From: an uncultured Ruminococcus sp.
Lineage (GTDB): Bacteria; Bacillota; Clostridia; Oscillospirales; Ruminococcaceae
Reading direction: 5' to 3'
NCBI RefSeq assembly: GCF_946187255.1
Contig: NZ_CAMHRZ010000255.1
Location: 1 to 5,011, forward strand
Length of the DNA: 5,011 nucleotides
Each line of letters opens with the position of its first letter. Position 1 is the stretch's first letter. A program made the translations under genes and the position numbers. Under the pieces are notes generated by a model that saw nothing but the letters and a program-made list of their open reading frames with translations, was not told the DNA's origin and did not search any database. Shown piece after piece: positions 4,095-5,011 of this stretch.

Positions 4095-5011
4095 ATGTCT
4101 GATATAGTATACCGCAACGTGTTCAAGGAGATCGGAAAGACCGATGAAGAGATCGCTGCCCGTCTTGATGATATTGTCGAGCAGTTCTTTTACGGCGAGG
4201 ATTCATTCTACCATACCGCCGAGAACGATACGGGCTATTTTGAGGATACGGGAAACCACGACGCACGCACTGAGGGTATGTCCTACGGCATGATGATGGC
4301 AGTTCAGCTGGATAAAAAGGATATATTTGACAGGATATGGAAATGGTCAAAGGTCAATATGTTCATGACAGAGGGCGACAACGAGGGCTATTTCAGGTGG
4401 TCCTGCGGTACGGACGGCAAGAGCTTTGCTGATGGTCCCGCCCCTGACGGCGAGGAATTCTACGCTATGGCGCTGTTTTTCGCTTCACACAGATGGGGCG
4501 ACGGTGAGGGCATATTCAACTATACCCATGAAGCACAAGAGATACTCCGCGCCTGCCTGCACAAGGGCGAGAACGGCAGAAAGGGCAGCCCCATGTGGAA
4601 CAGGGACAACAAGCTGATACTCTTTGTTCCCGGTATCAATTTCTCCGATGCATCCTACCACCTGCCGCATTTTTATGAGCTTTTCGCAAAGTGGGCTTAC
4701 GAGGAGGACAGGGAGTTCTTTGCGCAGGCGGCGAAAGCGAGCCGCGATTATATAGCGGTATCTTGCCACCCCGTTACGGGCATGACCCCTGAATACGGCG
4801 AATTTGACGGCTCTCCGCTGCTGAGGACATACAGCTGGTTTGAGGAAAGACACGACTGGTTTTTCAGCGACTCCTACCGCACTGCGGCTAATATAGGTCT
4901 CGACAGGGCGTGGGGCGGCAGAGATGACCGCCTTGTGGATGCAGTGAAGCGCCTGCAATACACCCTGGGCGTAACCAACAGGGAAGCCCCCTTTATGATA
5001 TACGAGGTGGA
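4095..5011 (+). CDS. GH8 reducing-end xylose-releasing exo-oligoxylanase, Rex-like (3' end missing)
   Basis: 305 codons are visible before the window ends; members are usually about 380 residues, so roughly four fifths of the gene is present. The protein matches Rex (EC 3.2.1.156), which removes xylose from the reducing end of xylo-oligosaccharides with inversion. Recognisable blocks: YRNVFKEIG at the N-terminus, DTGNHDARTEGMSYGMMMAV with E60 as general acid, DIFDRIW, PAPDGEEFYAMALFFASHRW, MWNRDNKLI, FSDASYHLPHFYELF, CHPVTGMTPEY, and FFSDSYRTAANIGL with D259 as general base. There is no signal peptide, transmembrane segment or visible dockerin, so it should act in the cytoplasm on imported oligomers. 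Compared with the Bacillus halodurans enzyme as I remember it, the loop between DGSP and FFSDSYR is about six residues longer. The loop thought to block the far subsite, which makes Rex an exo-enzyme, lies beyond the window. GH8 endo-xylanase or chitosanase activity is a less likely alternative. Confidence 0.93.
   Translation, partial: MSDIVYRNVFKEIGKTDEEIAARLDDIVEQFFYGEDSFYHTAENDTGYFEDTGNHDARTEGMSYGMMMAVQLDKKDIFDRIWKWSKVNMFMTEGDNEGYFRWSCGTDGKSFADGPAPDGEEFYAMALFFASHRWGDGEGIFNYTHEAQEILRACLHKGENGRKGSPMWNRDNKLILFVPGINFSDASYHLPHFYELFAKWAYEEDREFFAQAAKASRDYIAVSCHPVTGMTPEYGEFDGSPLLRTYSWFEERHDWFFSDSYRTAANIGLDRAWGGRDDRLVDAVKRLQYTLGVTNREAPFMIYEV

Noticed and set aside
4485..4958. Minus-strand frame of 157 codons within the GH8 gene
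   Set aside because: The opposite strand encodes a protein with clear catalytic motifs over the whole stretch; the antisense frame shows no family resemblance.

Overview
The window looks like chromosome from a fibre-degrading gut or rumen Firmicute of the genus Ruminococcus, or a close relative. The reasons are a type I dockerin fused to a CotH-family protein, a GH8 enzyme acting on xylo-oligosaccharides, strong GGAGG-type ribosome binding sites and SigA-type promoters. The species cannot be decided from the sequence alone. I see no transposase, integrase, phage gene, CRISPR array, rRNA or tRNA.

Layout. (1) 1-927, plus strand: the 3' end of a gene for a surface protein. An acidic Thr/Glu/Pro-rich stalk carries a C-terminal SleB-type cell wall hydrolase domain, and a clear intrinsic terminator follows (961-988). 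(2) 990-1260: a non-coding stretch between convergent genes, filled with inverted repeats: a 26-bp imperfect pair 55 nt apart, an 8-bp palindrome, and a perfect 15-bp hairpin just beyond the stop of the next gene. It looks like a dispersed intergenic repeat. (3) 2955-1261, minus strand: a secreted dockerin-CotH kinase-like protein, the most notable gene here. (4) 2956-3499: a mostly AT-rich divergent intergenic region with two consensus promoters back to back. (5) 3500-3886, plus strand: cytidine deaminase (cdd) with its own promoter and terminator. (6) 3887-4094: terminator, an 8-bp repeat in four tandem copies, a promoter, a 45-nt leader hairpin and a strong ribosome binding site. (7) 4095 to the window edge, plus strand: a GH8 reducing-end xylose-releasing exo-oligoxylanase (Rex-like), truncated by the window.

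How the genes relate. Each gene appears to be its own transcription unit, so this is not one operon. The dockerin-CotH protein would act outside the cell, possibly attached to a cellulosome-type complex. The Rex-like enzyme has no signal peptide and would finish xylo-oligosaccharide breakdown in the cytoplasm. The cell wall hydrolase acts at the envelope, and cdd is pyrimidine salvage housekeeping. The three promoters found here share one design: a TTGAC(A/T) -35 box, a 17-bp spacer and a TGn extended -10. Both plus-strand promoters are followed at once by a 5'-terminal hairpin.

No wholly new multi-gene system is evident. The best leads are the dockerin-bearing kinase-like protein, the intergenic repeat and the leader structures.
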